A stretch of 33,492 bases of DNA from Planctomycetota bacterium. Lineage in GTDB: Bacteria; Planctomycetota; Phycisphaerae; Phycisphaerales; SM1A02. Shown piece by piece: positions 1-9,222 of the stretch (positions within the stretch are counted from its first letter, which is position 1; the number at the start of each line of letters is the position of its first letter). Both the position numbers and the translations under genes were made by a program. Location of the stretch: assembly GCA_026386795.1 (NCBI GenBank), contig JAPLMU010000060.1, positions 1 through 33,492 of the forward strand. The letters are read 5' to 3'. The notes under the pieces are model-generated. The model did no database searches. It was not told where the DNA came from and was given only the letters and a program-made list of their open reading frames with translations.

Positions 1-1716
1 TCACAGGCAAGGGCCCCAAGCACCAAGCAAGAGACCAAGGTCAGATCCGTTCACGACGCCATCAAGGTTGATGTCGCCAGAGCCAGATCCGCCAAAGTTT
101 CCGAGCAGTGCACCGAGATCAGATCCACCAACAATGTGGTCACCATTCAAGTCCGCCGGGCAAGGAGTGCCGCAATTCGAGGTGGTGTAGCCGTACTGGG
201 ACGCAGCGGTCCAACCACAGAGCCAGTTGTCGCTTTCATTGAAAGCTCCACGGTAGTTGGCTACTGTCCAGAAGCCGCCAGCAGGCGCGGCGTTCACGCT
301 AGTAACCGCATTGTTACGTGCGAGCGGATCAAGGAAGATGACTGGCTGAACCACCATGGTGCCGTTGCTGACGTTCGGACCACGAGTGATTGTTGCGATT
401 GGCGATGAAGCAGCCGCAGCAAGAACATTGTTGTTTGCAACAGCAAACACGCCACGAGCAGAGGCCTCGGTGTACGCAGCGGCGTTAACGTTGTTGAAGA
501 ACACAGTGTCCGTGTACTGAATCAACTTACCGCTTGGCTGGGCAACGTAGGCCGTTGCTGGCGTGGCAAATGGGTTCACCGCGGAATAGACGTTGTAATT
601 CGTCAGCCACGTATTCGCCCAAGTCAGAGTGCCGTTGTAACCGTATCCGGTCTCGCCACCAGTTGCCTCGCCGTCAGTGTTGTCGTTCTTGACAACTTCC
701 TTGCCCGTATCCATGATGATGCAGTTGTTGAACTGCGCACGGGCATTGTCGCGGTACTTGGTGGCAGCCTTGCCGGCGAGTGGCTGACCGATGGCCGTGA
801 TGTTGTAGAAGGCTGTGGTAGTGACCGGCTGGGCGTCAGACTTCTCAGCCCCGTCCATTTCAAACCCTGAGTCTGGGAATCCAGAACCCGACGCCGTGCC
901 CGGAATCGAGTAGCCGGAAACAGTCAGACCGAACTGAGCGCGACCGCGCCAACCTTGGTCGATGTCAAACGAGTCGTCGCCGATATTCCAGATGCTGAAG
1001 TACTTGAGGTCAACAGTTCCGCCCCAGATCTCAATGCCATCGTCAACGTTATTCATGATGTCGATGTGGTCAATGATCGTGTCTCGACCAACGCCGCCGA
1101 GTGAAAGACCATTCAACTCATTACCAAGACCAACTACTTTCCCACCGTAGCGCAGCGATACAAAGCGGAGCGCACCACTGGTGTCCTGATCGTTACCGCC
1201 GCCGTAGAAGGTGCGCGTGTCGCCAGGCGTTCCTGAAGCTACGAGCCCTTCCATGTTGGCGTAATTGCCAGCATTTGGGGCGGCGGTGTTGGTTGCAACG
1301 GCACCATTGCCGTACTTGCCGATGTACGCATTGCCCATGAGTGTGACATTGCCCCACTCATTTGCAGAGGCACGCCACTGGCCACGCGGATGAGCTGCAT
1401 CCCACGTTAGGTAGTCAACCTTTGAGGTGAAGATGACCGGCTGGGTAGCCGTACCAATGCAGGAGAGGCGCGCATCACGGGTCACGGCCAGTGATCCACC
1501 GTTGTCGCTCGCGATAATCGTTCCGGCCTCAATGGTGAGCGTGGCGCCGTTGGTGACATAACGACTGCCCTGAAGGTTGTAGACATTTCCACTCGTCCAA
1601 GTGGTCGAAGTCGTGATGTCGGACGACACCATCACTTCGGCAGCATTCGCACTGCCAATGATGGCCAGTGCGCTGATGGCGCCCGTGATCGTTGTGAATT
1701 TCGATGCAGTCTTCAT
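1..1716 (-). CDS. Secreted beta-helix-like protein with C-terminal dockerin-like tail
   Basis: This is a predicted exported protein of 571 aa. The ATG at 1716 is preferred over the upstream in-frame codons because it opens directly onto a signal peptide (residues 1-25, cleavage after GSANA) and has a purine-rich AAGAAAG about 8 bases upstream. Residues 30-130 contain the pattern GATLTIEAGTII...PVIFTS, which recurs in right-handed beta-helix-like surface proteins. The last 53 residues (519-571) form two dockerin-like calcium loops, DLNGDHIVGGSDLG and DINLDGVVNGSDLG, flanked by Cys; tails of this kind are characteristic of Phycisphaerae exported proteins. The TGA stop occupies bases 1-3, so the gene is complete. 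It follows the TonB operon on the same strand after a 273-base gap in which I see no terminator or other gene. The substrate or ligand is unknown; a role in surface binding linked to the TonB system is inference. Confidence 0.85.
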   Translation of the reverse strand: MKTASKFTTITGAISALAIIGSANAAEVMVSSDITTSTTWTSGNVYNLQGSRYVTNGATLTIEAGTIIASDNGGSLAVTRDARLSCIGTATQPVIFTSKVDYLTWDAAHPRGQWRASANEWGNVTLMGNAYIGKYGNGAVATNTAAPNAGNYANMEGLVASGTPGDTRTFYGGGNDQDTSGALRFVSLRYGGKVVGLGNELNGLSLGGVGRDTIIDHIDIMNNVDDGIEIWGGTVDLKYFSIWNIGDDSFDIDQGWRGRAQFGLTVSGYSIPGTASGSGFPDSGFEMDGAEKSDAQPVTTTAFYNITAIGQPLAGKAATKYRDNARAQFNNCIIMDTGKEVVKNDNTDGEATGGETGYGYNGTLTWANTWLTNYNVYSAVNPFATPATAYVAQPSGKLIQYTDTVFFNNVNAAAYTEASARGVFAVANNNVLAAAASSPIATITRGPNVSNGTMVVQPVIFLDPLARNNAVTSVNAAPAGGFWTVANYRGAFNESDNWLCGWTAASQYGYTTSNCGTPCPADLNGDHIVGGSDLGALLGNFGGSGSGDINLDGVVNGSDLGLLLGAWGPCL

Positions 1717-1989
1717 TGAGTCAAGTCTTTCTTGCTGGAGATTGCTAAGCCAAATCGGCGACAGTATCAAACGATGATCCATCGCGAAGAGATGAAGCAA
1801 GTGTGCCTCAACAGTGTTTCCTTTGCCATAGGTGTTTTACGAAAGCACCGTTCATATTCAGTAAACTTCGTGTTGCCAAACGAGAAGTCGCTGAATTTCG
1901 CCCAAATACAGGCGCGTAATTGTCATCCTTAGCGCCATCTGAACCGTTGTCATAACCAATTCTGAACCAAACTGTGTCTTCTGTGTTGC

Positions 1990-3435
1990 CTAGCGCTTGC
2001 TCTTCGAAGCGCGCTCGACCTGCTCGATGTAACGCGCGATGTCATCACGCGGCTTCAACGACTGAGCATCACGAAGCAAAGGGAGCGCCTCGGTAAATCG
2101 CCCCTGAGCAACGAACACTTGCGCGATCTTGACCTTTGCATTTGCTGCGAATGAATCAATCCGTGCAGCACGTTCATAGTAGAGAATCGCCTTGTCCGGC
2201 TGCGCGATCCGGTTGTAGTGCTGACCAAGCAGCATCAATGCTTCGCCGTCAAGTGGATCAAGCGCGATGACTTCTTCAAGCACTGTGGCCGTCTCCGCGT
2301 CACCTGCGCCGCTACTCATCGCAAGGCGGGCCTGCAACTTCAGTACCTTGCGACGGTCAGCGTCGCTGAGTGTGTCGCTCCAGTTCGCCTTGACACGAGT
2401 TAACAGCGCCTTGGACTGCAGTAGCCCCCCACGCGCAGCGAGCACCTCCGCGGCCCGAACTGACCGAGAAACTGGCTGTGTTGGATTCTTGGTAATCGCA
2501 CGGTCATAGGCACTCAGTGCCATATCGGGAAGCGTTTCGGATACATAGATGTCACCGAGTGTGAACAGGCTGTCCACGGTTGATTTACCGATGGAATCGA
2601 GCGCTTCCAAGTTCACGGCCGCCTTCATCGGCTGCTTGAGACCGAGGTATGTATGCGCCTGAAGAAGCCAAAAATCTGCCTTGTCCGGAAAGTTAGTGAT
2701 CAGTACATCAAGCAGGCTGGCCGCATCCTCATACTTTGCTTGCTTGAACACCGCGCGCGTCAATCCCAACCGCCACTCGACATTGTCCGGCTGCAGCAAC
2801 AGCGCGTTTCGGTACGCCGCCTCTGAAGGCTGATAGTCGCCGCGCGCCGAGTGGCAGAAGCCAAGTAACCCGTAGGAGTATGCGTCCGCGCCGCCAAGCT
2901 CAATCATCTTGTTGAACGCGGCAATCGCCCCCTCGTATTGGCTCTTGCGCGTACAGATCAACCCAATACTCCGATATGCGCGTCGAAAGTTCGGAAACTT
3001 GGCTACTGCGTTTCGATAGTTCACTAACGCATCGTCAATCTTGTCCTGCTGGAACTGCACACCACCGAGCGTCAGATCAATGACCGCAGACACGTCTGGG
3101 CGAACCGACTCCCTGAGCAGCGACTCCGCAGCAGGCAATTCTTCCGCCATCAACTGACGCACAAGCTCCAACAGCGCCATGTCATCCTGCGCGATGCGCG
3201 GCTCGATGTCCGCACTCACTCCATAGCCACCAATGAACGACTTCTGAAATCCAGGGTCGTTCCAGATCACAGCCAGATCCGGCCGCGAAATCTTCATGGA
3301 CGGCGGAGGCGCTTCGCTACCCGGTCCGGTCGGCACTCCGGCCGCTGCAACGGCGCAGGGCAGCGTGCCAACCGCACTCGCGATGAGCAGGAATCGGGCA
3401 AATGATCGAATGGATGCACTGGTATCAGAAATCAT
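1990..3435 (-). CDS. Exported tetratricopeptide repeat (TPR) protein of the TonB operon
   Basis: The 481-aa protein starts with a hydrophobic export signal (residues about 10-32, ending AVAAAG). From about residue 95 to 470 it is a string of TPR helical repeats, recognisable from units such as AIAAFNKMIELGGADAYSYG and AVLYYERAARIDSFA-like A-x(3)-Y/F spacing with the typical LxP-D-N-x-E turns (LLQPDNVEW, ALDPLDGEA). TPRs are protein-protein docking scaffolds. Its ATG lies only 3 bases after the tonB stop, so it is almost certainly cotranscribed. TPR proteins are commonly the last gene of TonB2/TtpC-type energy-transduction clusters, which matches the order here. It probably acts in the periplasm as an assembly or stability factor; its partner is not identifiable from the sequence. 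Confidence 0.88.
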   Translation of the reverse strand: MISDTSASIRSFARFLLIASAVGTLPCAVAAAGVPTGPGSEAPPPSMKISRPDLAVIWNDPGFQKSFIGGYGVSADIEPRIAQDDMALLELVRQLMAEELPAAESLLRESVRPDVSAVIDLTLGGVQFQQDKIDDALVNYRNAVAKFPNFRRAYRSIGLICTRKSQYEGAIAAFNKMIELGGADAYSYGLLGFCHSARGDYQPSEAAYRNALLLQPDNVEWRLGLTRAVFKQAKYEDAASLLDVLITNFPDKADFWLLQAHTYLGLKQPMKAAVNLEALDSIGKSTVDSLFTLGDIYVSETLPDMALSAYDRAITKNPTQPVSRSVRAAEVLAARGGLLQSKALLTRVKANWSDTLSDADRRKVLKLQARLAMSSGAGDAETATVLEEVIALDPLDGEALMLLGQHYNRIAQPDKAILYYERAARIDSFAANAKVKIAQVFVAQGRFTEALPLLRDAQSLKPRDDIARYIEQVERASKSKR

Positions 3436-3438
3436 GTG

Positions 3439-4158
3439 TTAGCTCGGTTGAAAGCGAATCGGCACGCGCATACGACAGCTCACGCGTTGACCACCCTTGA
3501 TAGCTGGCTCGAATTTCCATTGCCGCACGGCTGCCAGTGCTGGCGCCTCGAATTGCGGATGCGACGACTTCTCCACCCGCGGATTCACCACACGACCAGT
3601 GTCATCCACGATGAAGATCAGCGTGACCACACCCTCAACATTCCTTACTCGCATTTCTGCGGGATAGGCACCGGCTACCTGATGCACCGGTCGCGGTCGC
3701 TGGTCAATCTCCGACATGCTGAAAGCACCCTGGAACTCTTGATCTGATGCGGCAGCCTTGCCGGTTCCACCAATGCGACCTCCCGACGACAACGACGCGC
3801 TGCCACCGAAATCAGAGGCCCCACCAGCATTGCTGCCGTTAAGGGCCTGTTCCAGTGCTCCCAAACTCGCAGAGTCAAGGGCCGGCGCATCATTGGAATC
3901 CGCAGGCGCGTCGGGTGACGCAAGCACTTGATTGGGATCCGGCGGCGCGTCCGACTCGGCCTTTAAATCCGGTTGAACAACTTCCTTTTCCTGATCGTCA
4001 ACTTTGTCTTTCTGAACGTCTTCATTCAAGAGCTCAACATCACGGTGACTTGACTGATTGGTTTCATCACCAAGAAACAGGATTCCGCCAAAGGCAATGA
4101 TCACCGCGTGCACTAGCAGTGCACCAACAATGCAGATGATCGTTGCCGTTTTACTCAC
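3439..4158 (-). CDS. tonB: TonB family energy transducer
   Basis: The 239-aa protein has the three-part TonB layout: a single membrane anchor at residues 6-28, a Pro/Asp/Glu/Ala-rich periplasmic linker (about 35-150), and a C-terminal TonB domain (about 160-239). That domain includes the hallmark YPAEMRVRNVEGVVTLIFIV and AVRQWKFEPA segments. TonB passes proton-motive energy from ExbB/ExbD to outer-membrane receptors. The start is a GTG whose last bases overlap the exbD TGA (GTGA, 4-base overlap), indicating translational coupling. The linker also contains a Ser/Gly-rich stretch (GSNAGGASDFGGSASLSSGG) instead of the pure Pro-Lys repeats of E. coli TonB. The cognate receptor is not in the window. 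Confidence 0.93.
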   Translation of the reverse strand: MSKTATIICIVGALLVHAVIIAFGGILFLGDETNQSSHRDVELLNEDVQKDKVDDQEKEVVQPDLKAESDAPPDPNQVLASPDAPADSNDAPALDSASLGALEQALNGSNAGGASDFGGSASLSSGGRIGGTGKAAASDQEFQGAFSMSEIDQRPRPVHQVAGAYPAEMRVRNVEGVVTLIFIVDDTGRVVNPRVEKSSHPQFEAPALAAVRQWKFEPAIKGGQRVSCRMRVPIRFQPS

Positions 4159-4586
4159 TTCTTGTCCGTATTGATGCCAACCTTGGCAATACCAATCTTG
4201 CGAACCTCATCAAGAACGCCAACTACAAACTTGAAATTCGCGTTGCCGTCGCTATTGATGATGACCTTGGGGTCCTTGGCGACCACCTTGTAGGTCTGCA
4301 GCTTCATGGGCAACTGCGCCAAGGAAATCTTGTCCTTGTTGAAGAAGATCTCGCCCTTCTCGTTCACGCTAATGGTGACAGCCTTGTCCAACTCAGATTG
4401 CTCACCCAATGACTGCGCCGTGGTCGCGCCCGGAAGCGCCACTTGCACGCCCTGGTTCTTGGACATGCTCAACGACACCATGATGAACGTGGCTAAAAGA
4501 AAGAAGATGATGTCGATCAACGGAATGATCTCGATGCGTGCACTCTTCTTCTTGCCACGCCGCAACCCACCGCCGCCACCGGCCAC
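4155..4586 (-). CDS. exbD: ExbD/TolR biopolymer transport protein
   Basis: The 143-aa protein has a Gly/Lys/Arg-rich cytoplasmic N-terminus, one transmembrane helix (about 20-40) containing the essential membrane Asp in IIPLIDIIFFLL (Asp25), and a periplasmic C-terminal domain. It is the stator subunit that with ExbB converts proton flow into TonB movement. I chose the GTG at 4586 because it lies one base after the stop of the ExbB gene and 8 bases after a GGGAGG ribosome-binding site. An in-frame TTG at 4631 would overlap the ExbB gene by 44 bases, with no such site. The 143-aa length is normal for ExbD. It overlaps tonB by 4 bases. Confidence 0.92.
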   Translation of the reverse strand: MAGGGGGLRRGKKKSARIEIIPLIDIIFFLLATFIMVSLSMSKNQGVQVALPGATTAQSLGEQSELDKAVTISVNEKGEIFFNKDKISLAQLPMKLQTYKVVAKDPKVIINSDGNANFKFVVGVLDEVRKIGIAKVGINTDKK

Positions 4587-4587
4587 G

Positions 4588-6096
4588 TCAGGTTCCTCCC
4601 AGCGAAGTTGATGTCCCGTGGTACGGCTCAACGCGCAACGTCAACTCTTCCTCTTCTTCTTCTGCCGCACGCTTGATCGCCGCCGCGCCGCGCGGATGCG
4701 TCTCCACAAGCAACTTCAACTGTTCCCCAGCAGCCAGCATCTCTGTCTCGATGCCTTCGATGCGATTATTGAGATAGTTGAATGGCAAGAGCGAAGCAAT
4801 GGCAATTACCAGTCCGAAAGCAGTCGCGATCAGCGCCTCAGAAATACCGCCAGTGATGGCGCCCGGCGAACTCAAGTCACCGCCGATCACTGAGAACGAC
4901 GCCATCATGCCCGTCACCGTTCCGAGCAGACCCAAGAGCGGCGCCAACGTAATGACCGTGTCGAGAATGGCTATGCCGCGGCGATAGCGCTTGAACGCGC
5001 GCGTCTCCGCATATGCCAAGGCATGTCCCAGTGATTGGTCCCGATGCTCCAGCGCGTAGCCGAGCGTGGTGACCACCGCATCCTTTGAGTTCTTGGCAAT
5101 GGCAATCGCAGCATTGAGGTCGCCCTTACCAACATCCACGAAGAATTTGGCAAGCGTCTTCGGGCTGCGCTTTCGTTGCTCGTTGAGCAAGAAGAGCAAG
5201 CGCTCAAGTACCACTGAGACGCTCACCATCGATGCAAATAGCAGCGGCCACATGATCGGCCCGCCCTTCACAAAGATATGCACAATGTTGGTCTTCTGAA
5301 CGAGCGCTTTCAGCGCACCGCCTCGCGATGGATCAAGCGGCAGCGTTCCCTCGCCAGAAGCGACGAGCGTTCCAATCGACCCGGCGAGCTCTCCCTCAAG
5401 TGGGCGCACAAGCGGATTGACCGATCCAACCTGTGAAACCGCAATACCTGCCACGCCGGAATCCGCTCTAAACAGAGCAATCGGACCGATCATGGCAAAC
5501 TGCCCCTGCAAGACGGTGCCCATGGTGTCGACCGAGACACCAGCAAACCGCATGCCGCCCACCACATCAAAGAGGCGCTTGATAGTCAATTCCGTGAATG
5601 TGGTCTGTCGCGCAAAGCGCTCAACCGGCGTGAGGGTCTTGTTCTCAACCGCCTGCTTCGCCTTCTCAACAGGCTCGCTGTAGACCTGCATCTCGCCAAC
5701 GCCAATCTTCGTTTCAAATGTACGCGCGTACTCATCAAGCAGACTGCCGATGTAACTCAGTTCATCTTGGCGAGCCTTCATTTCTGCCTTGAGTGTGCCG
5801 ATTTCCAAAGCCCCTGCATCAACAAGGCGCTGCACTTTGTCGCCATCCTTGCGGAGTTGCACAACACCTTCCTCAAGCGACGTGAGCTCTTGCGCGAGCG
5901 GTAGTTTCTCTGCGGATATCAGAGCGCGCATGTTGTTCAGCTCGCCGATACTTTTAGTCAGTTCGTCTTCCGCACTGCGCGACGCCTTCGCGATAGTCGG
6001 ATTGACCTCCGCTGGCTGTGCGGGTGCCTGCGCACATGCGGCGCTGCTCAAGAGCGCTGTCAATGCCATATGAATGGTGGATTTGAATGTGATCAT
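4588..6096 (-). CDS. TtpC-like large ExbB/TolQ/MotA proton channel protein
   Basis: The 502-aa protein is about twice the usual ExbB length. Residues 1-22 are a signal peptide (ALLSSAACAQ). Residues about 40-250 form a periplasmic domain with coiled-coil character. From residue 259 on there is a standard ExbB/TolQ domain with three membrane helices at about 265-290, 370-392 and 410-430. The conserved helices TLAPLLGLLGTVTGM and ALIATAFGLVIAI line the proton path. The ATG at 6096 overlaps the stop of the upstream DUF3450 gene (ATGA). In Vibrio-type TonB2 systems TtpC is a separate large ExbB-like protein beside a short ExbB. No second short ExbB gene is present here, so this protein probably serves both roles (inference). 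The C-terminus carries a run of Glu (EEEEEE). Confidence 0.9.
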   Translation of the reverse strand: MITFKSTIHMALTALLSSAACAQAPAQPAEVNPTIAKASRSAEDELTKSIGELNNMRALISAEKLPLAQELTSLEEGVVQLRKDGDKVQRLVDAGALEIGTLKAEMKARQDELSYIGSLLDEYARTFETKIGVGEMQVYSEPVEKAKQAVENKTLTPVERFARQTTFTELTIKRLFDVVGGMRFAGVSVDTMGTVLQGQFAMIGPIALFRADSGVAGIAVSQVGSVNPLVRPLEGELAGSIGTLVASGEGTLPLDPSRGGALKALVQKTNIVHIFVKGGPIMWPLLFASMVSVSVVLERLLFLLNEQRKRSPKTLAKFFVDVGKGDLNAAIAIAKNSKDAVVTTLGYALEHRDQSLGHALAYAETRAFKRYRRGIAILDTVITLAPLLGLLGTVTGMMASFSVIGGDLSSPGAITGGISEALIATAFGLVIAIASLLPFNYLNNRIEGIETEMLAAGEQLKLLVETHPRGAAAIKRAAEEEEEELTLRVEPYHGTSTSLGGT

Positions 6097-7067
6097 TTGA
6101 TAGTGATTGGAAGGGGGACGAAGGATGGGGTTTGCTTGCCCTGAATGATTTCCAACGCTTGCATGATCTGCCCCGAGGTGGCGGCGGAAGCGGATTCCCA
6201 CTTCCAACCATCTTCGGTCGGATGACCAATGCCCGCGAGTCCACGGGGACTGATGTAGTACGCCTGAGCAAGACCAACATAGAACACCTGAACCTCGCTG
6301 GATGACCCATCCGCGAGCGTTCGAATCTCGTATGAAACAGAAATTTCGCTGTTCGCCTTGTTCAATTCGTTGAGAATTCCAAGCACATTCTGAAAGCGCT
6401 CGGCTGTCGAGACGCGCGTATTCGCGGGGTCGGCGGGCATACGTTGCATCAACGGAAGCAGCTTGGCGCTCACTGGCTCTGGCATCAACTTGGCCAGTTT
6501 GCGCACCTGACCTTCCATCGCTGTCACGGCATCTGAAAGTTGCGCAGTGACCGCCTTGAACTGATCGTTCTCCGCAACCAACTCGTCGCGCTTCTTGTTC
6601 GATTCCGCAACCGCCAACTCCGACTGCGTAATTCGATCCTTCAAGACACCAACTTCCTTGCCAACGAGTTCAATGCGTCCCTGCAGAATTTCCTTTCCCT
6701 GCGCCCAGTCATTTCGCTCCTTGGAAATGATCTGCTGCGTCTCGATCCACTTGTTCAGCGTCAACCGCGTCTCGTCGAGCGTCGGCGCAGCAACAGCGGC
6801 TGCTGCCGCCGGTGCCGTCGGTGCCGTCGCGGACTTTGACTTTGGTGCCCCACCTGCAGCCTTCGGCTTCTGATCCGCCGACTTCACTGCCGGAGCAGGC
6901 GTGCCGGCCGGCGTGGACTGCTTGGTGGCTGGCGCCGCGTTCTGTGATGACTGCGCAGACGCTCCCATAGGTTCAACGAGGAGCACCGCAACGACCACTG
7001 ACGCAGATGTCATCATCCAGTAACGAGCGCGGTGCGCGAAGTGAGTGACAAGTCGGGAACTGTTCAT
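6093..7067 (-). CDS. DUF3450-like periplasmic coiled-coil protein
   Basis: The 324-aa protein has an export signal (1-38, ending GASAQ), an Ala/Pro/Lys-rich low-complexity linker (about 40-95), a long coiled coil (about 96-200) and a compact C-terminal domain (about 205-324). Motifs such as GILNELNKANSEIS, FYVGLAQAYYISP, GWKWE and the closing FVPLPI agree with the DUF3450 family, the usual first gene of TtpC/ExbB/ExbD/TonB clusters. The molecular role of DUF3450 is not established; operon position suggests it works with the TtpC-like protein in the periplasm. The ATG at 7067 has an AGGTGA ribosome-binding site about 8 bases upstream. The start faces xylB divergently across 207 bases. Confidence 0.82.
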   Translation of the reverse strand: MNSSRLVTHFAHRARYWMMTSASVVVAVLLVEPMGASAQSSQNAAPATKQSTPAGTPAPAVKSADQKPKAAGGAPKSKSATAPTAPAAAAAVAAPTLDETRLTLNKWIETQQIISKERNDWAQGKEILQGRIELVGKEVGVLKDRITQSELAVAESNKKRDELVAENDQFKAVTAQLSDAVTAMEGQVRKLAKLMPEPVSAKLLPLMQRMPADPANTRVSTAERFQNVLGILNELNKANSEISVSYEIRTLADGSSSEVQVFYVGLAQAYYISPRGLAGIGHPTEDGWKWESASAATSGQIMQALEIIQGKQTPSFVPLPITIK

Positions 7068-7274
7068 ATTTCATTCACCTTCGCCCGATGGCTGGGCGTT
7101 GCAAGTTCATATGGGGTCAAAGCCGCATGCGCGACCCCCATCCGAGGTGTGAGGCTAGGGATCGCGCATATTCCGTATGTAAGCATCGGGTTCAGAATTG
7201 GTTAGCGTGTGCCAAATTGAGGCCCAGGGACGGCTCAAAACACCCTGACACCGCCTCGCGTACACCACCGTTCG

Positions 7275-8786
7275 ATGCCAGCACCACTCTTCCTCGGCCT
7301 CGACATTGGCACATCCTCACTGAAGGCGCTGATCGCCACAGCAGACGGCGTGCCGATTTCACACGCGTCGGTCGAATATCCACTCTCAACGCCGCGGCCA
7401 GAGTGGAGCGAACAAGACCCCGACGACTGGGTGCGCGCCGCCCACCAAGCCACGCGTGCCGCACTCGCCGCCGCCGTACGCGATGGTCATGCCGATGCCG
7501 CGCACCGCATCGCGGGTATCGGCTTCAGCGGTCAGATGCACGGCGCCACCTTGGTTGATCGAACCAACACCCCGCTGCGACCGTGCATTCTGTGGAACGA
7601 TGCCCGCAGTGCTGACGAATGCGAGCGCCTCGATCGCGACATCGGGCGCGAAACGATTCTTGCTCGCACCGGTAACCGCATGCTCGCCGGCTTCACCGCC
7701 CCCAAGGTGCGCTGGGTGCAACGGCACGAACCTTCCGTCTGGAGCGCCACCGACTGCGTGTTGTTGCCGAAGGACTACGTGCGTCTCAAACTTGGATCAG
7801 TGCGCGCCACCGATGCCGCCGATGCAAGTGGAACGCTCTACTTTGATGTCGCCCGCCGCGCGTGGAGCATGGACATGCTGCGTGACCTTGGCATGAACGC
7901 TTCGCAAGTCCCCGCGTGTCACGAATCGCCCGATCCCGTTGACCGTCTCTCCGATTCCGCTGCCAGCCTCATGGGTCTCACTGCTGGCATTCCACTCGTT
8001 GCCGGTGCTGGTGATCAGGCCGCCAATGCCATCGGCTCCGGGATCATTTCTCCGGGCGCGGTGGCCGCCAGCTTGGGTACATCCGGCGTGATCTTTGCAG
8101 CAAGCGATTCGTTCCGCGCTTCCCCAGACGGCGCGCTGCATGCCTTCTGCCACGCGCTCCCCGGTCGTTGGCACCTCATGAGCGTCATGCTCTCCGCCGC
8201 GGGAAGCATGCGTTGGTATCTCGACACCCTCGCACGCGACACCACCGCCCGCGCGAATGCCGAGGGACTCTCTGTCTATGAACTGCTCGACCGCGAAGCG
8301 GCCGCCATTCAGCCCGGTTGCGAGGGTCTCCGCTTTGTGCCAACGCTCTCCGGGGAACGGTGCCCGATCCCCAATCCACACGCGCGTGGGGGGTTCCACG
8401 GCATCAGCGTCGCTCACACGCAGGCCCATTTCACACGCGCTGTCATGGAGGGCGTGGCTTGCGGAATGGGTCTCTGTATGGGGCTGATCCGCCAGGCCGG
8501 AATCACGCCGCCCGAAGTGATTGCCTCCGGCGGCGGGTTTGAAAGCCCACTCTGGACCGCTATGCATGCCAATGCGTTCGGAATTCCTGTTCGCCGGGCA
8601 GAAACTCCCGATAGCGCGGCCCTGGGAGCAGCAATCTTGGCTGCAATTGGCACAGAAAATCGGGCAAAAACGAGTGATTTATTGAGTCCAAGCACCGGAG
8701 GCTCCGACCCTATTTACCCGACGCAATTGCATGTCTGGAAGAATCTTATGGCTGATCAAGAACTTCTGCAGAGAAGTGCCCTTTAA
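7275..8786 (+). CDS. xylB: Xylulokinase (FGGY carbohydrate kinase)
   Basis: This 503-aa cytosolic enzyme phosphorylates D-xylulose to xylulose 5-phosphate with ATP, feeding the pentose phosphate pathway. Visible family marks are the N-terminal phosphate loop LGLDIGTSSLKA (7-18), the xylulokinase signature GQMHG (86-90), the catalytic Asp in GAGDQAAN (Asp247), and the C-terminal ATP-binding part with ASGGGFESPLW and AALGAAILAA. Length is within the usual 480-510 aa. The ATG at 7275 is the only sensible start, though no clear ribosome-binding site precedes it. No xylose isomerase or transporter is adjacent, so it appears as a single-gene unit ending at the terminator near 8925. Specificity for xylulose over related ketoses is inferred from the signature. 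Confidence 0.92.
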   Translation: MPAPLFLGLDIGTSSLKALIATADGVPISHASVEYPLSTPRPEWSEQDPDDWVRAAHQATRAALAAAVRDGHADAAHRIAGIGFSGQMHGATLVDRTNTPLRPCILWNDARSADECERLDRDIGRETILARTGNRMLAGFTAPKVRWVQRHEPSVWSATDCVLLPKDYVRLKLGSVRATDAADASGTLYFDVARRAWSMDMLRDLGMNASQVPACHESPDPVDRLSDSAASLMGLTAGIPLVAGAGDQAANAIGSGIISPGAVAASLGTSGVIFAASDSFRASPDGALHAFCHALPGRWHLMSVMLSAAGSMRWYLDTLARDTTARANAEGLSVYELLDREAAAIQPGCEGLRFVPTLSGERCPIPNPHARGGFHGISVAHTQAHFTRAVMEGVACGMGLCMGLIRQAGITPPEVIASGGGFESPLWTAMHANAFGIPVRRAETPDSAALGAAILAAIGTENRAKTSDLLSPSTGGSDPIYPTQLHVWKNLMADQELLQRSAL

Positions 8787-8924
8787 TGCGAATCAAGAAT
8801 CAGTGCGGGATTTCCTTGCAACATGGCCGACCCGGGCTACCTTCTCAGTAGATCGAGATTGATGTCGAGGAGGCGAAAAGGGCCAACTCTGCCTTTCCCT
8901 CCTCCCTCACAAGGGAGACCGATG

Positions 8925-8964
8925 CGCCCGATGGGTTAAACCCCATCGGGCGTTCTTCATTTTT
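8925..8964 (+). terminator. Intrinsic terminator after xylB
   Basis: There is a perfect 11-bp stem, CGCCCGATGGG (8925-8935) pairing with CCCATCGGGCG (8942-8952), with a 6-base loop and the T-rich tail TTCTTCATTTTT (8953-8964). It lies about 140 bases after the xylB stop and just beyond the stop of the convergent small gene on the other strand. A second small stem, CTCCCT/AGGGAG (8902-8917), precedes it. On the minus strand there is no T run, so it mainly serves the plus strand. Confidence 0.88.
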
Positions 8965-9202
8965 CGGATGATGTTCCGGCTGGTGGGTCGGGCGGAACCC
9001 CGAATTCCTCGCGCCGCCCCTTTGCAGCGCGCTCATCGTCCGCCTTCAACTTCGCTTCGAGTGCACTATCGCCCGATTCCTGGCGCTGCACCGCTTTCCA
9101 AGCAAAGAACGCCACGGCAATCATTCCCATGATCGCTACCAACATGGTGACAACATTGGAAACTGACCATGCACCGTCGGCCAGAAGATTCATAGTGAGC
9201 AT
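8957..9202 (-). CDS. Small single-pass membrane protein, function unknown
   Basis: This is an 81-aa protein with one hydrophobic segment (about 16-38, VTMLVAIMGMIAVAFFAW) followed by a charged, Lys/Glu/Asp-rich cytoplasmic tail ending PPDPPAGTSSEK. The ATG at 9202 is preferred because GAAGG lies 7 bases upstream; an in-frame GTG at 9208 and an ATG at 9193 are alternatives. It starts 20 bases after the amidase stop on the same strand, so it is probably the last gene of that unit. I do not recognise the family. Confidence 0.6.
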   Translation of the reverse strand: MLTMNLLADGAWSVSNVVTMLVAIMGMIAVAFFAWKAVQRQESGDSALEAKLKADDERAAKGRREEFGVPPDPPAGTSSEK

Positions 9203-9222
9203 GACCACGCCTTCGACCTGAA

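Noticed and set aside
4588-6207. Longer N-terminus for the TtpC-like protein starting at 6207
   Set aside because: The extra 37 residues would lie inside the DUF3450 gene and precede the signal peptide; the ATG at 6096 forms an ATGA overlap and opens on the signal peptide.
8861-8938. A possible 25-codon peptide downstream of xylB
   Set aside because: It has no ribosome-binding site and runs into the terminator stem; chance is the simplest explanation.
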